Below are positions 1 through 7,446 of a DNA stretch of 13,321 bases, in pieces. Position 1 is the stretch's first letter, and each line of letters opens with the position of its first letter. The notes beneath the pieces are model-generated. The model did no database searches. It worked only from the letters and a program-made list of their open reading frames with translations, and had not been told where the DNA came from. The position numbers and the translations under genes were made by a program. Source of the stretch: Solobacterium sp. (GTDB lineage: Bacteria; Bacillota_I; Bacilli_A; Erysipelotrichales; Erysipelotrichaceae); the NCBI GenBank assembly GCA_017543005.1, contig JAFWEA010000010.1, positions 1-13,321 on the forward strand, in the 5' to 3' direction.

Positions 1-622
1 CTACCGGGCCCTGAAAGAGGCCGGGGCAGATCTGATCACGCTGGGCAATCATGCCTTTTCCAAAAGCGAGATCATCACCGGCATGGACAATTGTCCGGAC
101 CTGATCCGGCCGGCCAACCTGGAACCGCAGGATGCCGGCAGATATCTGGCGGTCAGAGAGTGCAACGGTGTCAGGATTGCGGTCATCAACCTGCTCGGCA
201 ATATCTTCATGGACTGTGCAACGGAATCACCGTTTGCGGCCATGGACAGGATCCTGCCGCAAGTGCAGGCGGATGTGATCCTGGTGGATCTGCATGCGGA
301 AACCACCAGTGAGAAACAACTGTTCTTCCACCGCTACCGCAATCAGGTCAGCGCGGTGATCGGCACGCATACCCATGTGCAGACCGCCGATGAATGTGTG
401 CTGGGCGGCTGTGCCTTCATCAGTGATGCCGGCATGTGCGGACCATACGAAAGTATTATCGGCCGCAGCATTGAGGAAGTCATGGCCCGGACAGTCGACA
501 AGGTCCAGACCCGGTTCACGCCGGCGGAAGGACCGGCCATCCTCTGCGGGGTTGTCATTGAGATCGATGACAGCACCGGCCGGGCCCTCAGCATTCAGCG
601 AATACAGAAACGTCCGTTCTGA
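1..622 (+). CDS. ymdB: YmdB-family metallophosphoesterase (partial, 5' end missing)
   Basis: The reading frame is open from base 2 to the TGA at 620-622, giving 206 visible residues. Members of the family are about 265 residues, so roughly 55-60 N-terminal residues lie outside the window. Seen here are the metal-binding LGNH motif (visible residues 14-17), the DLHAETTSEKQ segment (His about 98) and GTHTHVQTAD (His about 123 and 125), then the DAGMCGPYES and GVVIEID stretches typical of the family's C-terminus. B. subtilis YmdB is a cytoplasmic di-metal phosphodiesterase that hydrolyses 2',3'-cyclic AMP and influences biofilm and motility decisions. The same activity is inferred here from the conserved metal ligands. 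In many Firmicutes this gene lies close to miaB; here miaB is about 11 kb downstream on the same strand. The GNH motif is followed by AFSK rather than the usual TWD-type residues, a modest deviation. Confidence 0.93.
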   Translation, partial: YRALKEAGADLITLGNHAFSKSEIITGMDNCPDLIRPANLEPQDAGRYLAVRECNGVRIAVINLLGNIFMDCATESPFAAMDRILPQVQADVILVDLHAETTSEKQLFFHRYRNQVSAVIGTHTHVQTADECVLGGCAFISDAGMCGPYESIIGRSIEEVMARTVDKVQTRFTPAEGPAILCGVVIEIDDSTGRALSIQRIQKRPF

Positions 623-639
623 TGAACGGACGCTTTTTT
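611..639 (+). terminator. Rho-independent terminator of ymdB containing the stop codon in its loop
   Basis: A perfect 9-bp stem (cgtccgttc at 611-619, gaacggacg at 624-632) with a 4-nt loop (620-623) is followed by six T residues (634-639). The ymdB stop codon TGA is bases 620-622, inside the loop, and the last codons form the left arm. On the minus strand the same hairpin is followed only by TTTCT, so it may terminate the convergent SNF2 transcript weakly. Confidence 0.9.
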
Positions 640-658
640 ATGGGTTTACATGGGTTGA

Positions 659-3600
659 TCAGGTCAGCAGGGCCAGCAGTTCCTCCGCTGAGAGGCTGGT
701 TAGGGCGGTATTCTCACCGCTCAGGATGGCATCAGCCAGGTCTTTCTTGGTATTCTGCATTTCCAGAATTCTCTCTTCAATGGAATCCTTGACAATCAGT
801 TTGAAGACATTGACCTTGCGGGTCTGACCGATGCGGTGGGCCCGGTCGGTGGCCTGATTCTGTACGGCCAGGTTCCACCACGGGTCATAGTGGATCACGA
901 CATCGGCGCCGGTCAGGTTGAGGCCCGTGCCGCCGGCTTTCAATGAGATCAGGAAGACCGGGGTGTCATCCCGGTTGAAGGCATGGACATACTGCAGGCG
1001 CTTTTCCTTCGGGGTAGCCCCGGTGATCGTGTAGTACCGGATGCCTTCCTGTTCCAGATCGTGACCCAGCAGTTCCAGCATGCCGGCAAACTGCGAGAAG
1101 ACAAGCATCTTGTGGCCGCCGTCCATGGCACTGCGGATCAGGTCCAGGCAGGCTTCCCGCTTGGCTGATTCATCGTTCCAGTCCTCCAATAACAGCGACG
1201 GGTCACAGCAAATCTGCCGGATCCGGGTCAGCTCGGCCAGGATCCTGATCTTGTCCCGGCTGTCGGCTTCATCCGTCATCTTCAGCATCTGGCGCATATG
1301 CGTGACCTGGGCGTCATAGAGGCGCTGCTGTTTTTCACCGAACCGGGCATAGCGGATTTCCTCCAGCTTTTCCGGCAGGTCCTTCAGCACATCCTCCTTG
1401 AACCGCCGCAGGATGAACGGGGCCGTCATCTGCCGCAGCCGCTTTGTCATGACTTCATCCTTATCCCGGGTAATGGCATTTTCATAGCGGGAGCGGAACA
1501 GGTCATAGGTATACAGGAAGCCGGGCATCAGGAAATCGAAGATCGACCAGAGTTCACTGAGCCGGTTTTCAATCGGGGTGCCGGTCAGGGCAAAGCGGTG
1601 TCTGGCCTTAAGCACCTTGACGGAACGGCTCACGGCCGCCCGGGCATTTTTGATGAACTGGGCTTCATCCAGCACGATGACCGAGAAATCCATGCCGGTA
1701 TACAGACCGATATCGCGCTTGAGCAGGTCATAGGAAGTAATAAAGACATCGATGTCCGGGGTGGCCAGGATCTTTTTGCGGGCCGATATCGTACCGGCGG
1801 CCGGCAGGACACGGAGTTCAGGGGCGAAGCGCTGGAATTCCTCCTGCCAGTTATAGACGACCGAAGCCGGACAGACGATCAGGGCCGGTTTGTCCAGTTT
1901 ATTGTCCTGTTGGAGCCCGGCCAGGAAGGCAATCATCTGCACGGTCTTGCCCAGGCCCATATCATCGCCGAGAATGCCGCCGAAGCCGCAGTCGGCCAGG
2001 GTGCGCAGCCATTGGTAACCGTAGACCTGATAGCTGCGCAGGACATCCTTCAGGCTTGCCGGCACTTCATATTCATTGTCGCGGACGGCGTTGAAATTAT
2101 GGATCAGCTCGCGGAACGAACGGTCCCGGCGGGCGGCGATTTCTTCATGATCCTCCAGCAGTTTTTCCACATACAGGGCCCGGTAGGCGGGCAGGTGGAG
2201 CTTGCCTTCGGTGAATTCGTGCACGGACAGGTGCATATCATCCATCATGGCGGCCAGCACATCCAGGGATTCATTCTCCTCAAGGGCAATGAACTCGCCG
2301 CTTTTGAGCCGGTGGTATTTCTTCTTCCGCCGGTAACTGTCAAGCACGGCCAGCAGTTCATCCGCACTGAGGCCGGATGTCGTAATGTCCAGGGCCATGA
2401 TGCTGCTTTCCACCGATACGCCGAAGCGCACCATCGGGGTCCGCCGGATTCGCAGCCGGCTGAAGGCTTCACTGACATGCACTTCACCGATTGCCATCAG
2501 GTCCCGCAGGCCGGCTGAAAGCAGTTCATAGATCAGATCATCGTCTTCCTGCTGGTGAAAGGCATTGCCGGCATAGTAAGGGAAATAGGTTTTTACCGTA
2601 TCAATGGTCCGCTGTTCCTGCACGGCATCGCGCCAGACGGGCAGGGGATCTGCCTGCCGGGCCATGTCCTGGACGATGACGGTACTGCCGTCATAATCGG
2701 CTTCAATGCGGCAGGAAACATCATGGTTCTCAATATCGAGATAAAAGGAGAAGCGGGCTTCCGGCGGGATCAGGCCGAGCCAGGGCTCCAGGGCGCTTTC
2801 ATCCAGTTCAATCAGCGGATTGTCCCGCAGCCGGGGCAGGATCCGGTAATAGAATTCCGGGAGGTTGCTGCGGCCGATTTCCACGCGGATGTCACCGTCT
2901 TCCGACAGCTCGGCAAACGGCCTGATCGCTTCATACTCTTCCGGGCTGAACCTAGACAGGGTGCCGTCGGCGATGTAGTAGGCATCCCGCGTGCCGTGCA
3001 GCAGACTGATCCGGGGTCCGCGCAGGACAACGCCTTTGAACCGGTCTTCATCGATCAGCGGCTCCAGGCAAAGGGCCAAGGTCCAGCTGCCGCCGCCGAT
3101 CCGGATCGTGCCGTGAGATGCGGCATCGGTTTTATCATCAAAGGAAATGATCTTTCCTTCAGTCATGTCATAGAACTGATCCAGGGAGCTGCCGCTCAGT
3201 TCGATCTCGCCGCGGATCAGCAGGTCGCCGAGACCGCCGTAGCGGTTCTGCATGCGTTCGCTGAAGGTCAGGGCTTCGTTGACCCGGCCGGCAATAAAGT
3301 CATAGTACTTCCGGGCTTCCGGGGTAAAGGTTTCATATTGGAAATGCAGATCCTGGTTCTTGCCCAGGTGCATGCTTTCTTTTTCCCTGACCGCATGGAC
3401 AAGATCCGTCAGATTCCTGACGACATACATCTTGCCGATGCCGATCCGGAACGACAGCTGCAGGACATGGGTGCGGGTCAGCTTCGGTTCAAGGGTGATG
3501 ATTTCATCCGGGTCGGCCGCTTCACTCTGCTGGCGGTCAGCCCGCAGCCGGCCGAACTGATGCAGCAGGAATTCACCCTGCCGGTTGGTTTCATCACCCG

Positions 3601-4285
3601 GATTGTACCTGCGGATGTAGTCGGCCAGCAGGTACAGCAGGGCAGTCTCATGCACGCAGATCCGGTCACTGTCATAAACCGGTAAGCCGATCAGGCTGCG
3701 CTGGTCCAGGGCACAGGTACCGGACAGGATGGTGTCCTTTGACACAACCAGCCGGACTGTCTGCTGTTCATGGTCCGCATGGGCCGAACCGGTCACTTCC
3801 AGGGCCTTGACATCATCGTCATAAAGCCGGGGATAATACTGCAGTCTGACCCGGTCCAGGGTCACTGCGCCGCTTTCAGCCAGCGTCCTGGCATTGTCGG
3901 CAAGCCGCTGATGAAAGGTATACCCGGCGGTAATGCGGCCCGGATTGAAATAGGCATCCGGGAAGTCACTCTCTTCAAACAGTCTGACTTCCGGGTCCAC
4001 CAGCAGGGCCCTTCGGCCATCTGTCCGGTTTGAGGCGCCCAGCCAGCCGTAAAGAACCGCTGCCATGTGCTTGCAGTTATGCCCGTCGGCGGCGTAGGCA
4101 CAGGTGCAGGACATGTCGAAATAATCGTCCTCATAGCGGTCGATTTCGACAAAATAGCGCCGGGAACCGCGCACTTCCGCCGCGACGGTATTGGCTTCGC
4201 GGTGAAAGATGCTGACCCGGTTCTGCCGGTAATATTCCTTGCCCCGCTGCAGGATGCGGGCGGTAAACATATCTTCCCAGACCAT
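659..4285 (-). CDS. SWIM zinc-finger SNF2-family helicase-type ATPase
   Basis: This is a 1208-residue cytoplasmic protein. The N-terminus has a SWIM zinc motif, CxC-x8-CxH (C60, C62, C71, H73), expected to bind nucleic acid or protein. Residues of about 100-700 match the poorly characterised region that accompanies bacterial SNF2 proteins. The C-terminal motor has Walker A in DDMGLGKT (774-781), the DEAQ box (873-876), LTGTP (900-904), GGTGLNLTGAD (from 1118) and motif VI QATDRAHRIGQ (1144-1154). This is the full motif set of a SNF2 translocase, which uses ATP to move along double-stranded DNA and remodel bound proteins or polymerase. The physiological role of stand-alone bacterial members is mostly unknown. 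The ATG at 4285 is chosen because it fits the family N-terminus; it has no Shine-Dalgarno sequence, and a second ATG lies at 4270. The gene is convergent with ymdB and divergent from the phosphatase gene. The annotation is secure, the cellular role is not. Confidence 0.95.
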   Translation of the reverse strand: MVWEDMFTARILQRGKEYYRQNRVSIFHREANTVAAEVRGSRRYFVEIDRYEDDYFDMSCTCAYAADGHNCKHMAAVLYGWLGASNRTDGRRALLVDPEVRLFEESDFPDAYFNPGRITAGYTFHQRLADNARTLAESGAVTLDRVRLQYYPRLYDDDVKALEVTGSAHADHEQQTVRLVVSKDTILSGTCALDQRSLIGLPVYDSDRICVHETALLYLLADYIRRYNPGDETNRQGEFLLHQFGRLRADRQQSEAADPDEIITLEPKLTRTHVLQLSFRIGIGKMYVVRNLTDLVHAVREKESMHLGKNQDLHFQYETFTPEARKYYDFIAGRVNEALTFSERMQNRYGGLGDLLIRGEIELSGSSLDQFYDMTEGKIISFDDKTDAASHGTIRIGGGSWTLALCLEPLIDEDRFKGVVLRGPRISLLHGTRDAYYIADGTLSRFSPEEYEAIRPFAELSEDGDIRVEIGRSNLPEFYYRILPRLRDNPLIELDESALEPWLGLIPPEARFSFYLDIENHDVSCRIEADYDGSTVIVQDMARQADPLPVWRDAVQEQRTIDTVKTYFPYYAGNAFHQQEDDDLIYELLSAGLRDLMAIGEVHVSEAFSRLRIRRTPMVRFGVSVESSIMALDITTSGLSADELLAVLDSYRRKKKYHRLKSGEFIALEENESLDVLAAMMDDMHLSVHEFTEGKLHLPAYRALYVEKLLEDHEEIAARRDRSFRELIHNFNAVRDNEYEVPASLKDVLRSYQVYGYQWLRTLADCGFGGILGDDMGLGKTVQMIAFLAGLQQDNKLDKPALIVCPASVVYNWQEEFQRFAPELRVLPAAGTISARKKILATPDIDVFITSYDLLKRDIGLYTGMDFSVIVLDEAQFIKNARAAVSRSVKVLKARHRFALTGTPIENRLSELWSIFDFLMPGFLYTYDLFRSRYENAITRDKDEVMTKRLRQMTAPFILRRFKEDVLKDLPEKLEEIRYARFGEKQQRLYDAQVTHMRQMLKMTDEADSRDKIRILAELTRIRQICCDPSLLLEDWNDESAKREACLDLIRSAMDGGHKMLVFSQFAGMLELLGHDLEQEGIRYYTITGATPKEKRLQYVHAFNRDDTPVFLISLKAGGTGLNLTGADVVIHYDPWWNLAVQNQATDRAHRIGQTRKVNVFKLIVKDSIEERILEMQNTKKDLADAILSGENTALTSLSAEELLALLT

Positions 4286-4291
4286 ACAGAA

Positions 4292-4320
4292 AATGTATCA
4301 CGGAACCGGCCTGATGCCCA
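4292..4320 (-). promoter_or_regulatory. Promoter of the SNF2 gene, TGn-extended -10
   Basis: On the minus strand, TGGGCA (4320-4315) is followed after 17 bp by TACATT (4297-4292), which is preceded by TGA, an extended -10. Each hexamer matches the consensus at 4 of 6 positions. Transcription would be expected to start near 4285, the A of the ATG, which together with the missing Shine-Dalgarno sequence suggests a leaderless mRNA. If translation starts at the internal ATG at 4270, the leader would be about 15 nt. Confidence 0.5.
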
Positions 4321-4350
4321 TTGAAATCCTCAGTCCGATAATCAGAATTC

Positions 4351-4380
4351 TTTCCGTGTATCGGGCCGGCATGGTATTGT
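4351..4380 (+). promoter_or_regulatory. Promoter of the phosphatase / GTPase-NYN operon, TGn-extended -10
   Basis: TATTGT (4375-4380) matches the -10 consensus at 4 of 6 positions and is preceded by TGG, an extended -10. The best -35 candidate is the weak TTTCCG (4351-4356), 18 bp upstream. The predicted start is near 4387, just before the ATG at 4389, with no Shine-Dalgarno sequence between. This again suggests a leaderless or nearly leaderless transcript. The call is pattern-based. Confidence 0.42.
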
Positions 4381-4388
4381 TTATGGGT

Positions 4389-4865
4389 ATGGAAAAACGA
4401 AAGAAAAGAATCCTGTTTGTCTGCTGGGGCAATATCTGCCGCAGCCCGATGGCAGAATATATCATGAAGCATCTGGCCGATCAGGCCGGTTTATCGGCTG
4501 CGCTGGAGATCGATTCGGCTGCCGTTTCCAGTGAGGAAACAGGCAATCCCGTCTATCCGCCGGCCCGCCGGATCCTGAAGGCCCACGGGGTTTTCTGCGG
4601 CGATCACCGGGCCCGCCGCATGCAGGCGGCTGACTATGACCGGTACGACTATCTGATCGGCATGGATGCGGTGAATATCGAGCGGATGAAACGGATTGCC
4701 GGCGGTGACCCGCAGGGGAAGATCCGCACCATGATGTCCTTCTGCGGCCGGAATGCCGAGGTCAGCGACCCCTGGTATACCGGTGATTTCGCGGCGGCAT
4801 ACAATGATATCCTGGCCGGCTGTAAAGGCCTGCTGGAACAGCTGCTGGAGGAGGGTGACCGATGA
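4389..4865 (+). CDS. Low-molecular-weight protein tyrosine phosphatase
   Basis: This 158-residue cytoplasmic protein has the normal length for the family. The phosphate-binding loop CX5R-S is C12-W-G-N-I-C-R18-S19, following the hydrophobic strand RILFV, and the general-acid loop is the SDPWYTGDF segment near the C-terminus. The catalytic Cys and Arg and the DP pair are present, so it should be active. In B. subtilis YwlE a Thr in the loop favours phosphoarginine; the equivalent residue here is Ile16, as in tyrosine phosphatases, so phosphotyrosine is the better guess. The start is uncertain: in-frame ATGs occur at 4371, 4383 and 4389 and none has a Shine-Dalgarno sequence. ATG 4389 gives MEKRKKRILF, closest to the family start. 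The stop overlaps the next gene's ATG (ATGA, 4862-4865), so the two are translationally coupled. No tyrosine kinase or polysaccharide genes are visible nearby, so its substrate is unknown. Confidence 0.9.
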   Translation: MEKRKKRILFVCWGNICRSPMAEYIMKHLADQAGLSAALEIDSAAVSSEETGNPVYPPARRILKAHGVFCGDHRARRMQAADYDRYDYLIGMDAVNIERMKRIAGGDPQGKIRTMMSFCGRNAEVSDPWYTGDFAAAYNDILAGCKGLLEQLLEEGDR

Positions 4866-7354
4866 AGAAGAAAACCGTTATCGGCATCCTGGCCCACGTT
4901 GATGCCGGCAAGACAACCTGCATCGAAAGCATGCTGTTCAATTCCCGCCAGATCCGGAAAATGGGCCGGGTGGACCACCGTGACGCCCTGCTGGACTATG
5001 ACGAAAACGAACGCAGCCACGGCATTACGATCTATGCCAAGGAAGCCTATCTGCCCTGGCAGGATACGGAGATCTACGTGATCGATACCCCGGGCCATGT
5101 GGACTTTTCCAGTGAGATGGAGCGCAGCCTGCAGGTGCTGGACATGGCCGTCATCCTGATCAATGCCCAGGATGGCGTGCAGAGCCATACCCGGACCATC
5201 TGGCGGTGCCTGGAACAGTATCATGTGCCGGCCCTGATCTTTATAAACAAGATGGATATCAGCTATCGTACCGCGGAAGAACTGCTGGCCGACCTGCGGC
5301 AGCACTGCAGCGAGGACTGCATTGATTTCAGCGCGGAAGACAGATTTGAACGGCTGGCCATGGTCAGCGATGATATGCTCAATGCCTTCATGGAAACCGG
5401 CACAGTCAGTGATGACATGATCCGCCAGGCCGTGGCCCAGCGGCTCTGTTTCCCGGTTCTTTCCGGTTCGGCCCTGAAGAACCAGGGGATCAACGAACTG
5501 CTGGACCTGATCGTCCGCTGTGCCCCGGAAAAGGAATATCCCGATGTCTTTGGGGCCCGGGTCTATAAGATCTCGACGGATCCGGAAGGCAACCGGCTGA
5601 CCCACATGAAGATCACCGGCGGGGTTCTGAGTGCCCGGCAGCGGCTGAATGAAACGGAGAAGGCCGATCAGATCCGCATCTACAGCGGTCCGGATTACCG
5701 CATGGTGCAGCAGGCTGAAGCCGGCATGATCTGTGCCGTCAAGGGCCTGACCAGCGTTGAAAGCGGGCAGGGGCTCGGCTATGAGGAAAACCGCACCAGG
5801 CCGGTCCTGCAGGCCTGCATGGACTATGAACTGCTGGTGCCCGAAGGCACTGACATGCTCAAACTGAGCGAAACCTGCCGGCGGATTGCCGATGAGGATC
5901 CTCAATTGATGCTGACGATTGATCCGGTGACCCGCAATATCCATATCCGCATCATGGGTGAAATGCAGAAGGAGATCCTGGAAGATAGGATCCGGCAGGC
6001 CTGCGGGGTCTCTGTCGGTTTCAGTTCCGGCGGGATTCTCTATCAGGAAACGATCGCTGTCCCGGTCATCGGGGTGGGACACTTTGAACCGCTGCGCCAC
6101 TATGCCGAAGTCGTCCTCCGGCTGAGTCCGCTGCCCCGGGGCAAGGGCCTGCTGATCGATTCGGAATGTCCGGTGGACAATCTGTCATTGAGCTGGCAGA
6201 AATCCATCTTCACCAGTCTGCGCAGTGTTGAACTGCCGGGGATCCTGACCGGTTCCCCGTTAACAGATATGCGTATTACCATTCTCAACGGCCGGGCCCA
6301 TCCCAAGCATACCGAAGGCGGTGACTTCCGTGAGGCAGCGCTGCGGGCAGTCCGCATGGGCCTGATGAAAGCCGGCGGGGTGCTGCTGGAGCCAATGGTC
6401 AGCTATACGCTGCGGCTGCCGCAGGAGTATCTGAGCCGGGCCCTGTATGATCTGGAACAGCACCATGCCAGTATGCAGATCAAAGAGGCGGAGGACGGCC
6501 AGTCCGTCATTACCGGCCGGGGTCCGCTGCGGCTGATGCAAAACTATCAGCAGGATGTCACGGCCTATACCCGCGGCCGCGGCGCTTATGAAGCGGCGGC
6601 GGACGGCTATGCGGAAACAGCGGACCAGGAAGAGCTGGTCCTGGCGTCCAGCTATGATCCCGAGCGGGATCTGGCCCATCCTTCGGCTTCGGTGTTCTGC
6701 GAACATGGCAGCGGCTATGCCGTACCGTGGTATGAAGTCGAGGATCATATGCACCTCGAACTGCAGAAGGAAACGAACAATACGGCCTACCAGCACCGCC
6801 GCTACCAGGTCAGCGCCGCTGATCTGAACCGGCTCAATGACATGGCCGGGGGCAAGAACCGCCGGGATGATGCCTATGTCCGTGATCCCAAGAAACCGCT
6901 GAGCAGTGATCCGGTCCGCATCAAGGTCCGGGAGGAACTGCCCACCTGCATGATCATTGACGGCTACAACATGATTTACGGCTGGGACAGCATGAAAGCC
7001 CTGGCAGAGATCGATATCAGCACGGCCCGGGAGAAGCTGATTGACGAACTGTTCGGCTATCAGGCATATCTCGGCCACCGCATGATCCTGGTCTTTGACG
7101 GCTACCGGCGGCCGGACAACTACGGCACTTCCTACCGGCGCGGCAAGGACATGAAGGTTGTCTATACCCGCACCAACCAGACCGCTGACCAGTATATCGA
7201 GGAGATCACCCACGAGATGAAGAAGAAATATAACCTGATCGTGGTAACCTCGGACAATCTGATCCAGAACGCTGTTTTTGCCCAGGGAGCCATGCGTATG
7301 TCGGCCCGGGAACTGGAAAATCAGATCCGTTTCCGGCGCGGTCAGCTGCTGTAG
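4862..7354 (+). CDS. TetM/EF-G-like translational GTPase fused to a Rae1 (YacP)-type NYN ribonuclease domain
   Basis: This is an 830-residue cytoplasmic protein. Residues 1-220 form the GTPase domain: AHVDAGKTT (11-19), switch I SHGITI (52-57), DTPGH (75-79), NKMD (129-132) and SGSA (201-204). Residues of about 225-590 align with TetM/EF-G domains II-V, including HTEGGDFREA (483-492) and LPQEYLSRA (519-527). After a linker, residues of about 695-830 match B. subtilis Rae1: IIDGYNMI (698-705), LVFDGY (743-748), TADQYIEE (774-781), VVTSDN (794-799) and AQGAMRMSAREL (807-818). D700 and D776 correspond to Rae1 catalytic D7 and D81; Rae1's last 45 or so residues are absent. Rae1 cuts mRNA in the ribosomal A site, where EF-G-like proteins also bind, so ribosome-targeted mRNA cleavage is the inferred role. 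The TetM tip loop is altered, which argues against tetracycline resistance. GGAGGAGGG lies 6 nt before the ATG, inside the phosphatase gene. No clear terminator follows. Confidence 0.9.
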   Translation: MKKKTVIGILAHVDAGKTTCIESMLFNSRQIRKMGRVDHRDALLDYDENERSHGITIYAKEAYLPWQDTEIYVIDTPGHVDFSSEMERSLQVLDMAVILINAQDGVQSHTRTIWRCLEQYHVPALIFINKMDISYRTAEELLADLRQHCSEDCIDFSAEDRFERLAMVSDDMLNAFMETGTVSDDMIRQAVAQRLCFPVLSGSALKNQGINELLDLIVRCAPEKEYPDVFGARVYKISTDPEGNRLTHMKITGGVLSARQRLNETEKADQIRIYSGPDYRMVQQAEAGMICAVKGLTSVESGQGLGYEENRTRPVLQACMDYELLVPEGTDMLKLSETCRRIADEDPQLMLTIDPVTRNIHIRIMGEMQKEILEDRIRQACGVSVGFSSGGILYQETIAVPVIGVGHFEPLRHYAEVVLRLSPLPRGKGLLIDSECPVDNLSLSWQKSIFTSLRSVELPGILTGSPLTDMRITILNGRAHPKHTEGGDFREAALRAVRMGLMKAGGVLLEPMVSYTLRLPQEYLSRALYDLEQHHASMQIKEAEDGQSVITGRGPLRLMQNYQQDVTAYTRGRGAYEAAADGYAETADQEELVLASSYDPERDLAHPSASVFCEHGSGYAVPWYEVEDHMHLELQKETNNTAYQHRRYQVSAADLNRLNDMAGGKNRRDDAYVRDPKKPLSSDPVRIKVREELPTCMIIDGYNMIYGWDSMKALAEIDISTAREKLIDELFGYQAYLGHRMILVFDGYRRPDNYGTSYRRGKDMKVVYTRTNQTADQYIEEITHEMKKKYNLIVVTSDNLIQNAVFAQGAMRMSARELENQIRFRRGQLL

Positions 7355-7393
7355 CAGATTAATAATTGCCCGTTTGTTTATCCATTGAGATTA

Positions 7394-7422
7394 TTGAAGT
7401 GTAAAAAGACGGATGCTATAAT
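7394..7422 (+). promoter_or_regulatory. Promoter of the ferredoxin gene
   Basis: TTGAAG (7394-7399), a 17-bp spacer and a perfect TATAAT (7417-7422) preceded by TGC (extended -10) make a strong sigma-A-type promoter. Transcription would start near 7429, only a couple of bases before GGAGG at 7431-7435, so the leader is very short. Confidence 0.85.
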
Positions 7423-7446
7423 TTGTGACAGGAGGTAATTACCATT

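Noticed and set aside
640..656. Direct repeat ATGGGTT at 640-646 and 650-656
   Set aside because: It is only 7 bases, occurs twice, lies between convergent genes and is likely chance.
1298..3685. Long plus-strand open frames (406 and 376 codons) opposite the SNF2 gene
   Set aside because: They are antisense shadows of the SNF2 gene, produced by its GC-rich codon bias. They show no family motifs and no fitting ribosome binding sites.
4239..4388. Upstream in-frame extension of the phosphatase gene to ATG 4239
   Set aside because: It would run through the 5' end of the SNF2 gene and add about 50 residues unlike the family. The conserved strand RILFVC begins just after ATG 4389.
4649..6100. 483-codon minus-strand open frame opposite the phosphatase and GTPase genes
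   Set aside because: It spans two well-supported plus-strand genes, has a His/Asp/Gly-rich low-information translation and no recognisable domain, so it is a shadow frame.
6260..7213. 317-codon minus-strand open frame opposite the GTPase-NYN fusion
   Set aside because: The opposite strand encodes conserved TetM-like and NYN motifs over the same bases, so this frame is not needed.
4862..7354. Tetracycline-resistance gene (tetM/tetW)
   Set aside because: The overall fold matches, but the SPV tip loop is absent, the protein carries an extra nuclease domain, and no mobile element surrounds it.
7355..7393. Terminator after the GTPase-NYN fusion gene
   Set aside because: No convincing stem with a T run could be found in this short AT-rich gap; some read-through into the ferredoxin gene is possible.
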